DNA of 14,932 nucleotides from Chloroflexota bacterium (GCA_005880075.1 VBJT01000099.1:2897-17828); one strand, 5' to 3'. Positions 5,355 through 13,958 are shown, numbered from the stretch's first letter. The notes: generated from the letters alone by a model not told the origin. A program made the numbers and translations.

Positions 5355-6729
5355 CTAGGCGGTGGCAATGCCGGCGTCGATTGCATTTTGCGCAAGCGTC
5401 GGCATCTCGCCATCTTTACGCGAGATGAGAGCGTGCCAGTCGCCCACCCGGTTCTTACCGGACGATTTCGCCCAGTTCAGCGCCATGTCCGCGCGGTAGA
5501 TTAACTCCTCGGCCGTCGCTGCCATCTCGGGGTAGGCCGCCACGCCGGGCCATATGGACCGCGTCCTCGTGGCCCGACCCAGGCATCATGACGGCGAACT
5601 CGTCACCACCGTACCGATAGGCGCAATCCTGGCCTGCCGTCTCGGCGATCGTCGATGAAAGCTCGCGTAGGACCTCGTCACCCTTGAGGTGACCGAGGTT
5701 ATCGTTTACCTGCTTGAAGTTGTCGACGTCGATCATGATCAGGCTGACCGCCTCCTTGCTCTGCTCGGCCTCGTCGATCACTTCACGAATCTTCTGATGG
5801 AACTTCCGGTGGTTGAACAGGCCCGTAAGCGCGTCGCTGGCCGCCTGCGCGCGAGCCTCGAGCAGCTGCCGGTTGCGCTCGCGCAGCTCTTCATTCGAAA
5901 GGCGAAGCTCCTCGCTGCGCTCCTCGACTGCGGTCATCATATGGTTGAGCGCCCCACCAAGGTTGCTTAGCTCGGCTGGGCCCGAGACCAGCGCGCGGGC
6001 GGTCATATCCCCGCGTGAGACCTTATTTGCAGTCGCTTCAAGCGATGAGAGAGGACGCAAAATTGAGCGGCCGATCAACACCGAAACGGAGGCGCCGATT
6101 ACCAGCCCGGCTACCCCCGATATGACGAGGAGCCAGAAGGCGAGTTCGCCGGAGTGGTCGGCATCAGCTTGCAGACCGGCAACCTGAGAGAGCTCATTCT
6201 CTGCGGCCGCCCGCAGATTTTCACGATACTGGAGAAACGGCACTACCATCGTGTCGAGCGTGGCTAACGCGCCGGCCCCGTCTCCGGACGCTCTTTGCGC
6301 GACGACTTGCTCGAGGCTAGTGCGCAGTCCGTTGCCCGTGGCGTCGAGCTGATCGAGCCGTGCGAGCGCTTCGCTATCGTCTGCGTTTTTCTCCCTAGCG
6401 CGGACCGTGGCCATGTTGCTGCTGGCCGAATCTGCCGCGCTGATGATGTCGTGGATCCAGATAGGATCGCCGTCTAGGGCATAGCGCTGAAGCATGAGGC
6501 CAGCCGTGCCGACGTGCGACTCGGTCCCCTGAAGTAGGAGCGCGGTGTCCGCCTTTTCCGCCATCTGGGCGCTATCCGCCTGGTACTGCTTTACCATGTA
6601 GGTCGATCCTGCTACGACCGCAATCAAAATGAGCACGAGCAGGCCGAACCCCGCGACGAGACACCTGCGTACCGAGTTGATTGGGTTGCCTAACCCTGTA
6701 GGGACCGGAGACGATTCCACGATAGTCAT
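5355..6729 (-). pseudogene. membrane-bound HAMP-GGDEF diguanylate cyclase, broken by internal deletion and frameshift
   Basis: The ATG at 6729 has a strong SD (AAGGAGGAG, 8 bases upstream). The first frame shows membrane helix 1 (residues 24-46), an extracytoplasmic helical sensor region (about 47-195, four-helix-bundle or CHASE3-like), helix 2 (197-219), HAMP (220-272), a coiled coil (270-297) and a GGDEF domain from DALTGLFNHR (299) to the active site RYGGDEF (372-378). After HEDAVHMA (387-394) the family pattern stops. The next conserved block, GVAAYPEMA...ELIYRADMALNWAKSSGKNRV, continues in another frame from about 5546 to the TAG at 5355. The 20-30 residues that normally lie between are missing, so a deletion of a non-multiple of three removed them. 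The inhibitory RxxD site is Ala-Gly-Gln-Asp, without the Arg. Intact, it would make cyclic di-GMP. As read, the product ends in about 30 out-of-frame residues and should be inactive. Assembly error is an alternative. Confidence 0.82.
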
Positions 6730-6884
6730 GCCTTGCGCTCCTCCTTGCAGCCGCGATGCAAGGTTTGCCTGATGCTGCAATTGAGGACGGCATGCGCTGG
6801 GCAATCGTTACAGGAAGCAGCGCTGCCGATTAACCGGACCGAGGGTCGCGAAATCGAACGTGGGGGTCGGCTCTCGCCCGCGCC

Positions 6885-6893
6885 TGATATACT
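6885..6893 (+). promoter_or_regulatory. extended -10 promoter for the CBS-korAB operon
   Basis: TG-a-TATACT is the best plus-strand promoter core before the CBS-korAB run, and nearly the same box precedes tRNA-Trp (TG-g-TATACT). It would give a leader of about 65-70 bases before the TTG start at 6968. A -35 match is weak. Confidence 0.42.
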
Positions 6894-6932
6894 AGTAATG
6901 GATGATCTGCGGCCCTAGTACTGAAATTGAAC

Positions 6933-6952
6933 GCCGGAGCCGACAGTCCGGC
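6933..6952 (+). repeat. small inverted repeat in the CBS gene leader
   Basis: GCCGGA (6933-6938) and TCCGGC (6947-6952) are perfect inverted copies around an 8-base loop. They end just before the weak GGTGA ribosome-binding site of the TTG start at 6968. It could modulate translation or be chance in GC-rich DNA. Confidence 0.25.
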
Positions 6953-6967
6953 TGGTGAACCGTCGAT

Positions 6968-7379
6968 TTGCTAAGCGATAAGATTAGAGCCCTTAAGCTG
7001 CCTCGCCCGCTCAGCGTCGAAAGCGGAACGAGCGTGAGAGAAGTGATCCGCAAAGTCCAGCAACACGGTGCTGGCTACGTGCTCGTCACGAGCGCCAACC
7101 GCCTCGTCGGCATCATGACAGAACGCGACGTCCTGATGAAGATGGTCGCGCGCGATGTCGACTACGACGAACCGGTCGATAGCTTCATGACGCCGAACCC
7201 GCTCACCATGACACCCGATCACACGATCGGCGACGCCATCAGCCTGATGAACCGGGCCGGCCATCGCGCTGTTCCGCATCCAGGACGTGATCGACTACCT
7301 GGCTGAGGCCTACCCAGAGAAAGTGCTGAACCTCCCTCCCATGCCACACCAGCTTCTCGCCACACCAGAGGGCGCATGA
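6968..7379 (+). pseudogene. CBS-pair protein upstream of korA, broken in its second CBS domain
   Basis: From a TTG at 6968 the first frame gives a complete CBS domain (SVREVIRKVQQHGAGYVLVTSANRLVGIMTERDVL) and the first half of a second (VDSFMTPNPLTMTPDHTIGDAISLMNRAGHR). Then the pattern is lost and the frame stops at 7304-7306. The rest of CBS2 continues in another frame as ALFRIQDVIDYLAEAYPEKV and on to a TGA at 7377-7379, which overlaps the korA ATG (ATGA). The usual strand of about 12-17 residues between AGHR and the ALFRIQDV segment is missing, so a small deletion with frameshift has occurred. CBS pairs bind AMP, ATP or similar ligands and regulate partner proteins, and placement directly before korA suggests control of the oxidoreductase. 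The downstream frame retains coding character, so the lesion is recent or is an assembly fault. Confidence 0.82.
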
Positions 7380-9253
7380 CCACAAAAGACGGGCGAGCAG
7401 CATCGCCAAACGGCGACACTCAGGAGCTCGACCGCGTAACCATCCGCTTCGCCGGCGACTCAGGAGATGGTTCACAGGTCGCCGGCCTTCAGTTCACTAA
7501 CACTGCGGCGCTGATCGGAAACGATATCAGCACCGTCCCTGACTTTCCCGCTGAGATACGCGCCCCGGCCGGTTCATTGCCGGGCGTTTCTTCGTTCCAG
7601 GTAAGTTTCTCCAGCTACGACATCCATACCCCCGGCGACGCCCCCGACGTGCTGGTGGCGATGAACCCGGCGGCCTTGAAGACAAACCTGCCGGACCTAC
7701 CCAAGGGTGGGACCGTCATCGTAAACACAGACGAGTTCACGGACGCCAACCTGCGTAAAGCGGCCTACCAGGCCAACCCGCTCGAAGATGGTAACCTCTC
7801 CGGCTACCGGATCATCGAAGTGCCGATCACGAGCATGAACGCGCGGGCCCTCAAAGATAGCGGCTTGAACACAAAGCAGATCGACCGCTCGAAGAACTTC
7901 TTCGCGCTCGGGCTGATGTTCTGGCTGTACGAGCGCCCCCTCGACCCGACCCTGCGCTGGATAGAGCAGAAGTTCTCGAAGAACCCCGCGGTAGCAAAGG
8001 CCAACGCTGACACATTGAAGGCCGGCTACCATTTCGGCGAGACCGCCGAGCTATTCCCGGTTCACTATCGGGTGCCCAAAGCAGACTTGGCGCCCGGGCG
8101 CTATCGCAGCATCACCGGCAACGAGGCGACGGCGCTCGGCTTTCTGGCGGCCTCGCGCCTGACCGGCAGGCCGCTTTTCTATGGCAGTTACCCGATTACC
8201 CCCGCCAGCGACATCCTCCAGGAACTCGCGCGGTTCAAGAACTTCGGTGTGAAGACATTCCAGGCGGAGGATGAAATCTCCGCGATCGGCTCGGCCATCG
8301 GCGCGGCCTTCGGTGGTTGCCTCGGCCTCACAGGCACGAGCGGCCCCGGCCTCGCCCTCAAGAGCGAATCTCTGGGCCTGGCCGTCATGGTCGAGCTGCC
8401 TGTTGTGGTAGCGATGATCCAGCGCTCAGGCCCGAGTACCGGCATGCCCACAAAGACGGAGCAGGCCGACTTGCTCCAAGCTTTGTTCGGCCGCAATGGC
8501 GAGTGCCCGGTCGCGATTGTCGCGCCGGCGACGCCCGCTGAGTGCTTCGACATGGCCATCGAAGCGTTCCGGATCGCGCTCCACCATATGGTGCCCACGA
8601 TTTTCCTCTCGGACGGCTATCTTGGCACCAGCTCGGAGCCCTGGCGCCTGCCCTCCGTGGCCGACCTTCCGACCATACACGTAGACTTTGCCACTGACCC
8701 GAGCAGTTTCCATCCTTACTCTCGTGATCCCGAGACGCTCGCCCGGCCATGGGCGATCCCGGGTACGCCCGGGCTCGAGCATCGCATCGGCGGACTCGAA
8801 AAGGCAGACGTCACTGGCAATGTCAATTACGATGCTGAGAACCACGACCGCATGGTCCGCTTTCGGGCCGAAAAGGTCACCCGCATCGCGAATGACATTC
8901 CGGACCTGAAGCTCGTTGGGGACGAGGAGGGCTCGCTACTGGTGCTCGGCTGGGGCAGCACTTACGGCCCGGCGCTCTCCGCGGTACAGCGTGCCCGGGC
9001 GCGCGGTCTCGCCGTCTCACACGGACACCTGCGCTACCTGAACCCGTTTCCCTCCAACCTCGGCGATGTCCTCTCCCGCTTTGACCGCATCCTCATCCCG
9101 GAAATGAACCTGGGACAGCTCTTGATGCTGGTTCGCGCCCGCTACCTCGTCGATGCCATCGGGCTCAACCAGGTCACGGGCAGGCCGTTCAAGATCGCGC
9201 AGATAGAGCAGAAGATTAACGAGCTCATACGGAGTAAGGTGACCGTCGCATGA
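7376..9253 (+). CDS. korA: 2-oxoacid:ferredoxin oxidoreductase, fused gamma-alpha subunit (2-oxoglutarate type)
   Basis: This 625-residue protein has the N-terminal gamma domain (about residues 20-205, beginning VTIRFAGDSGDGSQVAG), then the alpha pyrimidine-binding domain (from about 243: GNEATALGF, YGSYPITPASDILQEL, QAEDEISAIGSAIGAAFGG, TGTSGPGLALKSE, QRSGPSTGMPTKTEQADL) and a C-terminal transketolase-like domain (LLVLGWGSTYGPALSAVQRA). With KorB it forms the thiamine-diphosphate enzyme that converts 2-oxoglutarate and CoA to succinyl-CoA with ferredoxin reduction, or the reverse. The gamma-alpha fusion and the two-gene set match the actinobacterial/Chloroflexota KGOR form. The 2-oxoglutarate assignment is by family resemblance and pyruvate or another 2-oxoacid is not excluded. 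The ATG at 7376 overlaps the CBS TGA, the gene ends overlapping korB by 4 bases (ATGA), and it looks intact. Confidence 0.92.
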   Translation: MTTKDGRAASPNGDTQELDRVTIRFAGDSGDGSQVAGLQFTNTAALIGNDISTVPDFPAEIRAPAGSLPGVSSFQVSFSSYDIHTPGDAPDVLVAMNPAALKTNLPDLPKGGTVIVNTDEFTDANLRKAAYQANPLEDGNLSGYRIIEVPITSMNARALKDSGLNTKQIDRSKNFFALGLMFWLYERPLDPTLRWIEQKFSKNPAVAKANADTLKAGYHFGETAELFPVHYRVPKADLAPGRYRSITGNEATALGFLAASRLTGRPLFYGSYPITPASDILQELARFKNFGVKTFQAEDEISAIGSAIGAAFGGCLGLTGTSGPGLALKSESLGLAVMVELPVVVAMIQRSGPSTGMPTKTEQADLLQALFGRNGECPVAIVAPATPAECFDMAIEAFRIALHHMVPTIFLSDGYLGTSSEPWRLPSVADLPTIHVDFATDPSSFHPYSRDPETLARPWAIPGTPGLEHRIGGLEKADVTGNVNYDAENHDRMVRFRAEKVTRIANDIPDLKLVGDEEGSLLVLGWGSTYGPALSAVQRARARGLAVSHGHLRYLNPFPSNLGDVLSRFDRILIPEMNLGQLLMLVRARYLVDAIGLNQVTGRPFKIAQIEQKINELIRSKVTVA

Positions 9254-10278
9254 CAACTGAGTCAATTGCCGAGCCCGTCCCTCTCGCACGCAAAGATTTC
9301 GTCTCTGACCAGGAGGTCCGCTGGTGCCCGGGCTGTGGCGACTACTCCATCCTTGCGCAAACGCAGAAGCTGATGCCGGACCTCGGCATTCCGCGTGAGA
9401 AGATCGTCTTCATTTCGGGAATCGGCTGCAGCAGCCGGCTTCCGTATTACATGAACACATACGGGTTTCACAGCATCCATGGGCGTGCCCCCACGATCGC
9501 GACCGGCCTCAAAGCGTCACGCCCCGACCTCCAGGTCTGGGTCATCACCGGCGATGGCGACGGCTTGAGCATCGGCGGCAACCATCTGCTGCATATACTG
9601 CGCCGCAACGTCGATGTGGTGATCGTGCTCTTCAACAACCGCATCTACGGGCTGACCAAGGGTCAGTACTCGCCCACGTCCGAGCTGGGCAAGCGCACGA
9701 AAAGCTCGCCGATGGGAACCATTGACCACCCCGTGAACCCGCTAAGCGTCGCGCTCGGCGCCGAGGCCAGCTTCGTCGCTCGCTCACTCGATATCGATGT
9801 GCATCACTTGCTCGCGACGCTCGACCGGGCCGCCCATCACAAGGGCACCTCCTTCGTCGAGGTCTATCAGAATTGCAACGTCTTCAACGACGGCGCCTTC
9901 ATGGAGTTCGCAGACAAGGACGTCCGGCCGGACCGGACCATCACTCTCGAACACGGCAAGCCACTCGTCTTCGGCAAAGACCGCAACAAAGGAGTCCGCC
10001 TCAACGGCACAACCCCTGAAGTGGTCGACCTCGGCAACGGCATCGGCGAAGGCGACCTTTTGATCCACGACGAGACGCGAGACGACCCGGCCGTAGCATA
10101 TATCCTCTCGCGTATGCAGTACCCACAGTACCCGGTGCCTATGGGCGTCTTCCGTGCGGTGCAGAGGCCGACTTATGACGACCTGATGGAACAGCAGATC
10201 CAGGATGCCATATCCCGCGAAGGCGAAGGCGATCTCGAGGCCCTTCTCAACGAAGGGGATACCTGGACCGTAGAGTAG
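9250..10278 (+). CDS. korB: 2-oxoacid:ferredoxin oxidoreductase beta subunit
   Basis: This 342-residue thiamine-diphosphate-binding beta subunit pairs with KorA. The cluster ligands for one [4Fe-4S] are probably Cys26 and Cys29 (WCPGCGDYSI), Cys60 (GIGCSSR) and Cys209 (YQNCNVFNDG). The thiamine/Mg segment is ITGDGDGLSIGGNH with the following FNNRIYGLTKGQYSPTS, and HGRAPTIATGLK is the typical beta-subunit motif. The ATG at 9250 overlaps the korA TGA (ATGA), and an AAGGTG ribosome-binding site lies 8 bases upstream. It is a normal full-length member with the long C-terminal extension seen in KorB of this type. Because no separate delta (ferredoxin) subunit is encoded here, electrons would pass straight from the beta cluster to a soluble ferredoxin. 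Confidence 0.93.
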   Translation: MTTESIAEPVPLARKDFVSDQEVRWCPGCGDYSILAQTQKLMPDLGIPREKIVFISGIGCSSRLPYYMNTYGFHSIHGRAPTIATGLKASRPDLQVWVITGDGDGLSIGGNHLLHILRRNVDVVIVLFNNRIYGLTKGQYSPTSELGKRTKSSPMGTIDHPVNPLSVALGAEASFVARSLDIDVHHLLATLDRAAHHKGTSFVEVYQNCNVFNDGAFMEFADKDVRPDRTITLEHGKPLVFGKDRNKGVRLNGTTPEVVDLGNGIGEGDLLIHDETRDDPAVAYILSRMQYPQYPVPMGVFRAVQRPTYDDLMEQQIQDAISREGEGDLEALLNEGDTWTVE

Positions 10279-10290
10279 GACCGACTTACC

Positions 10291-10806
10291 GTGATTTGCC
10301 CCGCCTGTCATTTCGATAATATTGACGGCGCCGACACCTGCGAGAGCTGCGGCCAGGACCTGCGCAACCTCGACCTGCCCAGCGCCGAGAGCGAGTTCGA
10401 AGAGCACCTTATGCACGACCCGCTTGCCGTCGTCGGCGCGAAGGAAGCTGTCGCGGTGGCGCCCGGCGATCCCGTACACCTGGCCATCCACATCATGCAG
10501 CGCCGCGGCGTCGACTGCGTGCTCGTCGAAGAGGAAAATCGCATAGTCGGCATCGTGACGGACCGCGACATCTTGCTCAAGGCTGCTGGCGAGAAGCTTG
10601 ATCTGAACGCGATCCGCGTACGCGATATCATGACCCCCGACCCCGTCATCTGTGGCGATCACGACACGCTCGCCGTCGCCCTTCACAAGATGTCCGTCGG
10701 CGGCTTTAGGCACCTCCCTCTAGTAACAAGAGACAGCGAACCGCTTGTCGTCTCGATCCAGGACCTCTTTCGCCACATCAGTCACTTCATCCCCGCCCCC
10801 TTCTGA
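10291..10806 (+). CDS. zinc-ribbon plus CBS-pair regulatory protein
   Basis: This is a 171-residue soluble protein. Residues 1-25 form a zinc ribbon with Cys3, Cys6, Cys17 and Cys20 (CPAC, CESC). Two CBS domains follow, about residues 50-100 (HIMQRRGVDCVLVEEENRIVGIVTDRDIL) and 110-165 (VRDIMTPDPVICGDHDTLAVALHKMSVGGFRHLPLV). CBS pairs usually bind adenine nucleotides, and the zinc ribbon may contact protein or nucleic acid. It starts with GTG at 10291, 12 bases after the korB stop, with only a weak GGA ribosome-binding site, so it is probably coupled to korB. Unlike the CBS gene before korA, its second CBS domain is intact. The likely role, by context only, is energy-charge sensing for the oxidoreductase. 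Confidence 0.85.
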   Translation: MICPACHFDNIDGADTCESCGQDLRNLDLPSAESEFEEHLMHDPLAVVGAKEAVAVAPGDPVHLAIHIMQRRGVDCVLVEEENRIVGIVTDRDILLKAAGEKLDLNAIRVRDIMTPDPVICGDHDTLAVALHKMSVGGFRHLPLVTRDSEPLVVSIQDLFRHISHFIPAPF

Positions 10807-10810
10807 CCAC

Positions 10811-10836
10811 ATCCGCCATCACGCAAGCTGGCGGAT
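10811..10836 (+). repeat. inverted repeat in the gap before the aminotransferase gene
   Basis: ATCCGCCA (10811-10818) and TGGCGGAT (10829-10836) form a perfect 8-bp hairpin with a 10-base loop right after the zinc-ribbon/CBS stop. There is no following U-run, so it may be a weak or factor-assisted terminator, an attenuator or an mRNA end stabiliser between korB-CBS and the downstream genes. Confidence 0.4.
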
Positions 10837-10866
10837 TATCACCGTCGGGCTGTATCCTGTGGTGCG

Positions 10867-12222
10867 ATGACCGTCGACACTGACGCCTCTCGTCGGACCT
10901 CCTTCGTGCCGGGCTCGCCGGCCCAGCCGTTTGCCGTCGACCGTGCTGAGGGCGCGTACCTCATCACGCCCGATGGCCGCCGAATTCTCGACGCCGCTGG
11001 CGGCGCCATCGTCGTCAACATCGGCCACGGCCGGCGAGAGGTCGCAGAAGTGGCTGCCGAAGCCCTGGAACACCTGACTTATGTTGTGCCGACCTTCGCC
11101 ACCGAGGCCAAGGCCCGCCTCGTCGAGCGCCTCACCGAGCACTGGCTACCCAAAGGCCTAACACGCGCGAGCTTCACGAGCGGCGGCTCCGAATCAGTCG
11201 AAGCGGCCCTGCGCCTAGCCCGCCTGCACCACGTCTGCGACGGCCGCCCCGGGCGCTGGAAGATCATCGGCCGGGAATACTCCTATCACGGCGTCACCCT
11301 CGCCGCGCTCGCTGTCGGCGGCCACGAGTCGCGCCGGAAAGGCTATGAGCCTCTTCTCCTCGACTTCCCGAGAGTCCGCTCTCACTATTGCCTCGAGTGC
11401 TCCCTCGGCCGCACGCTCGAAGACTGCCGAGAGCGGGCGGCCGACCAACTCGAAGAGGTGATCCTGCGCGAGGGCCCCGAAACAGTCGCCGCGTTTATCG
11501 CGGAGCCGGTCGTGGGTGGCGCAGCGGGGGCGGTCGTTCCTCCGGACGGCTACTGGCCCCGCGTCGCCGAGGTCTGCCAGAAGTACGGCGTGCTTCTCAT
11601 CGCGGACGAAGTCATGTGCGGCTTCGGCCGCACCGGCGCGAAGTTCGCGCTAAACCACTGGGGCGTCACCCCGGACATCATGGTCGGCGGCAAAGGACTG
11701 GCGGGCGGATACGCGCCCATCGGCGGGGTCTACGCTACGGACGGCGTGATGGCCCCGATCGCCGAGCGCGGTGAAGACCTCATGTTCTACACCTTCAGCG
11801 CGCATCCCGCCTCTTGCGCCGTCGCCGACAAAGTTCTCGAAATCATGGAGCGGGAGGACTTGGTCGCCCGCGCCAAATCCATGGGCGAACTACTCAGCAA
11901 ACGCCTCGCCCGCCTCGAGCAGCACCCGAACGTCGCCGAGGTGCGCGGGCTCGGACTCATGCAGGCCGTCGAAATCGTCCGCGACCGCGACACGCTCGAA
12001 CGCTTCCCCGCCGACGCTCATATCACCCGCCGGATAGTCGCTGCCGGCCTCAGCAAGGGCGTCTTCCTATACCCCGCCGGCTCCGGCGCCGCCCAAGACA
12101 TCATCATGCTCGGCCCGCCCTTTATCATCACCGAAGACGATCTCGCTCTCCTCGTCGGCGTCCTCGAGGAGTCAATCGAAGCCGCTGTCTCACGCTTCGC
12201 TTCCTCGGCGCCCGGCAAGTGA
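10867..12222 (+). CDS. class III (fold type I) PLP aminotransferase
   Basis: This 451-residue cytoplasmic aminotransferase belongs to the omega/GABA/ornithine-type class III family. The PLP lysine is Lys276 in MVGGKGLAGGYAPIGG. The Asp of LLIADEVMCGFGRTG holds the pyridine nitrogen, SGGSESVEAALRLAR binds the phosphate, and YSYHGVTLAAL is typical of the family. Members move an amino group from an omega-amino acid or amine to pyruvate or 2-oxoglutarate, and the donor cannot be read here. The ATG at 10867 has no clear SD. A TATCCT box at 10853-10858 stands eight bases before it, so a leaderless start from a local promoter is possible, 60 bases after the CBS gene. The stop overlaps the glucan phosphorylase GTG (GTGA). 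Its product or co-substrate may be the 2-oxoglutarate handled by KorAB. Confidence 0.9.
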   Translation: MTVDTDASRRTSFVPGSPAQPFAVDRAEGAYLITPDGRRILDAAGGAIVVNIGHGRREVAEVAAEALEHLTYVVPTFATEAKARLVERLTEHWLPKGLTRASFTSGGSESVEAALRLARLHHVCDGRPGRWKIIGREYSYHGVTLAALAVGGHESRRKGYEPLLLDFPRVRSHYCLECSLGRTLEDCRERAADQLEEVILREGPETVAAFIAEPVVGGAAGAVVPPDGYWPRVAEVCQKYGVLLIADEVMCGFGRTGAKFALNHWGVTPDIMVGGKGLAGGYAPIGGVYATDGVMAPIAERGEDLMFYTFSAHPASCAVADKVLEIMEREDLVARAKSMGELLSKRLARLEQHPNVAEVRGLGLMQAVEIVRDRDTLERFPADAHITRRIVAAGLSKGVFLYPAGSGAAQDIIMLGPPFIITEDDLALLVGVLEESIEAAVSRFASSAPGK

Positions 12223-13958
12223 CTTCAAGCGACCAGACCGCGCAACTACATTCAATAGCCTATTTCTCGATGGAGATCGCGTTAGATGCGTCGATGCCGA
12301 CGTACTCTGGCGGACTCGGCGTCCTCGCTGGCGACACTTTGAGGGCAGCCGCAGACCTGGCTCTCCCCGTCGTCGCGATCACCCTGGTCCACCGCAAAGG
12401 CTACTTCCGCCAGCACCTCGACGCTAACGGCAGGCAGACGGAATCACCCTCCGACTGGTCTCCTGCCGGGAGGTTGGAGGCGGTCGAGGCGCGGGCCTGG
12501 GTCAACGTCGAAGGCCGGCCGGTCGAGCTCAGAGGTTGGCGCTTTCAGGTCCGCGGCGTCACCGGCCATGAGGTCCCCGTCTACCTCCTGGATACTTCGC
12601 TGCCGTCGAACGACGAATACGACCAGACCCTCACCGACTCGCTCTATGGCGGCGATGCGCGCTACCGGCTCTGCCAGGAGGTCGTTCTCGGAATCGGCGG
12701 CATAGCCATGCTGCGCGCCCTCGGCCACGCGGACTTTCACACTTACCACATGAACGAAGGGCACTCCAGCCTGCTGACCCTCGCCCTCCTCCAGGAGCAC
12801 GCGAGCCTCCACGACCGCGGCTCCGTGATCGAGGCCGATGTTGACGATGTGCGCCGGAAGTGCGTCTTCACAACGCACACGCCCGTCGATGCGGGCCACG
12901 ACCACTTCGATGCCGACCTGGTCGAGAAGGTCTTGGGCAAGGAGCGCACGGGCATTCTGGCGCGTCTGACGCAAGCTCGCAGCGGCATCTTCGACTTAAC
13001 GCATCTCGCGATGTTCTTTTGCCGCAGCGCCAACGGCGTCTCCATTCGCCACGCCCACGTCTCGCGGCGGATGTTTCCGGAGCGCCCGATCAGCGCGATT
13101 ACGAACGGAGTGCATGCCGTCACTTGGACCGCCGCCCCGTTCGCTCGCCTTTATGACCGCCACGTTCCCCATTGGCGTCGCGACAACCGCTATCTCCGCC
13201 AGGCCTCCGCTATTCCCCGCGAGGACATCCGAGCGGCTCACGCAGAGGCAAAGGCTAATCTCCTGGAGGATGTTCAGCGCCGCACCGGCCACACCTTGAA
13301 GCCCGATGTTATGACCATCGGCTTCGCCCGCCGGGCGACCGGCTACAAGAGAATCGACTTTATCTTCTCGAACAAAGATCGCCTTAGGCGGATCATCGAC
13401 CGCTGCGGCCCAATCCAGCTCGTTTACGCCGGCAAGGCCCATGCGCGTGATTCCGTCGGCAAGGCAGGCATCGAGCACATCTTCGCCGTCTCGGCCGCCT
13501 TGAAGGGCGTACTGCCCGTCTTTTACCTCGAGGACTACGATATGTCGCTCGCGTCGCTCATCGTCGCCGGCGTTGACCTGTGGCTCAACAACCCCGTCAA
13601 GCCACTCGAGGCCTCGGGGACCAGCGGCATGAAAGCAGCCCTCAACGGCGTGCCGAGCCTTAGCATCCTCGACGGCTGGTGGATCGAGGGATGGATCGAG
13701 GGCGTTACCGGCTGGGCGATCGGCGACGGGGCCGAAGAGCCGGGTGATTCCACCAAAGAGCTTGACTCGCTCTACGACAAGCTGGAGCACATCATCCTCC
13801 CGATGTTCTACCAGCAGCCACGTGCCTATCTCGGCGTGATGCGCTCCGCGATCTCGCACAACGGCAGCTTCTTCAACGCCCAGCGCATGGTCTCCCAGTA
13901 CTTGCGCACCGTGTACGAACCGGGCATGGCGCTTCCCGAAGCAGAAGTCCTTCAGTGA
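12219..13958 (+). CDS. glgP: alpha-glucan (glycogen) phosphorylase, short GT35 form
   Basis: This 579-residue enzyme releases glucose 1-phosphate from glycogen or maltodextrin. It is the short form (E. coli GlgP and MalP are about 800 residues) found in many thermophiles and Gram-positive-related lineages. The start begins IAYFSMEIAL...YSGGLGVLAGD, the family hallmark. Other blocks are LYGGDARYRLCQEVVLGIGG, HMNEGHSSLL, VFTTHTPVDAGHD, AITNGVHAVTW, IGFARRATGYKR, and the PLP site EASGTSGMKAALNG with Lys472. The GTG at 12219 overlaps the aminotransferase TGA and lacks an SD. A longer upstream frame exists but its extra residues are the aminotransferase gene read out of frame. Its own TGA overlaps the next GTG. 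It is intact and very likely active. Confidence 0.93.
   Translation: MTSSDQTAQLHSIAYFSMEIALDASMPTYSGGLGVLAGDTLRAAADLALPVVAITLVHRKGYFRQHLDANGRQTESPSDWSPAGRLEAVEARAWVNVEGRPVELRGWRFQVRGVTGHEVPVYLLDTSLPSNDEYDQTLTDSLYGGDARYRLCQEVVLGIGGIAMLRALGHADFHTYHMNEGHSSLLTLALLQEHASLHDRGSVIEADVDDVRRKCVFTTHTPVDAGHDHFDADLVEKVLGKERTGILARLTQARSGIFDLTHLAMFFCRSANGVSIRHAHVSRRMFPERPISAITNGVHAVTWTAAPFARLYDRHVPHWRRDNRYLRQASAIPREDIRAAHAEAKANLLEDVQRRTGHTLKPDVMTIGFARRATGYKRIDFIFSNKDRLRRIIDRCGPIQLVYAGKAHARDSVGKAGIEHIFAVSAALKGVLPVFYLEDYDMSLASLIVAGVDLWLNNPVKPLEASGTSGMKAALNGVPSLSILDGWWIEGWIEGVTGWAIGDGAEEPGDSTKELDSLYDKLEHIILPMFYQQPRAYLGVMRSAISHNGSFFNAQRMVSQYLRTVYEPGMALPEAEVLQ

Larger units (their letters stand above)
6730..6967. 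other. intergenic region between divergent cyclase and CBS/kor genes
   Basis: No gene is supported in these 238 bases. They hold the ribosome-binding site of the cyclase gene (minus strand, near 6737-6745), an extended -10 box on the plus strand (6885-6893) and a small inverted repeat in the CBS gene leader (6933-6952). Confidence 0.5.

Noticed and set aside
9784..10713. 309-residue minus-strand frame
   Set aside because: Antisense to korB and the zinc-ribbon/CBS gene, with composition of a shadow frame.
10811..10836. Intrinsic terminator
   Set aside because: A good 8-bp hairpin but no U-run follows, so it is listed only as an inverted repeat.
11814..12218. 135-residue N-terminal extension of the glucan phosphorylase
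   Set aside because: It is the 3' part of the aminotransferase gene read in another frame, very rich in Arg and Pro. The family begins at the AYFSMEIAL block.
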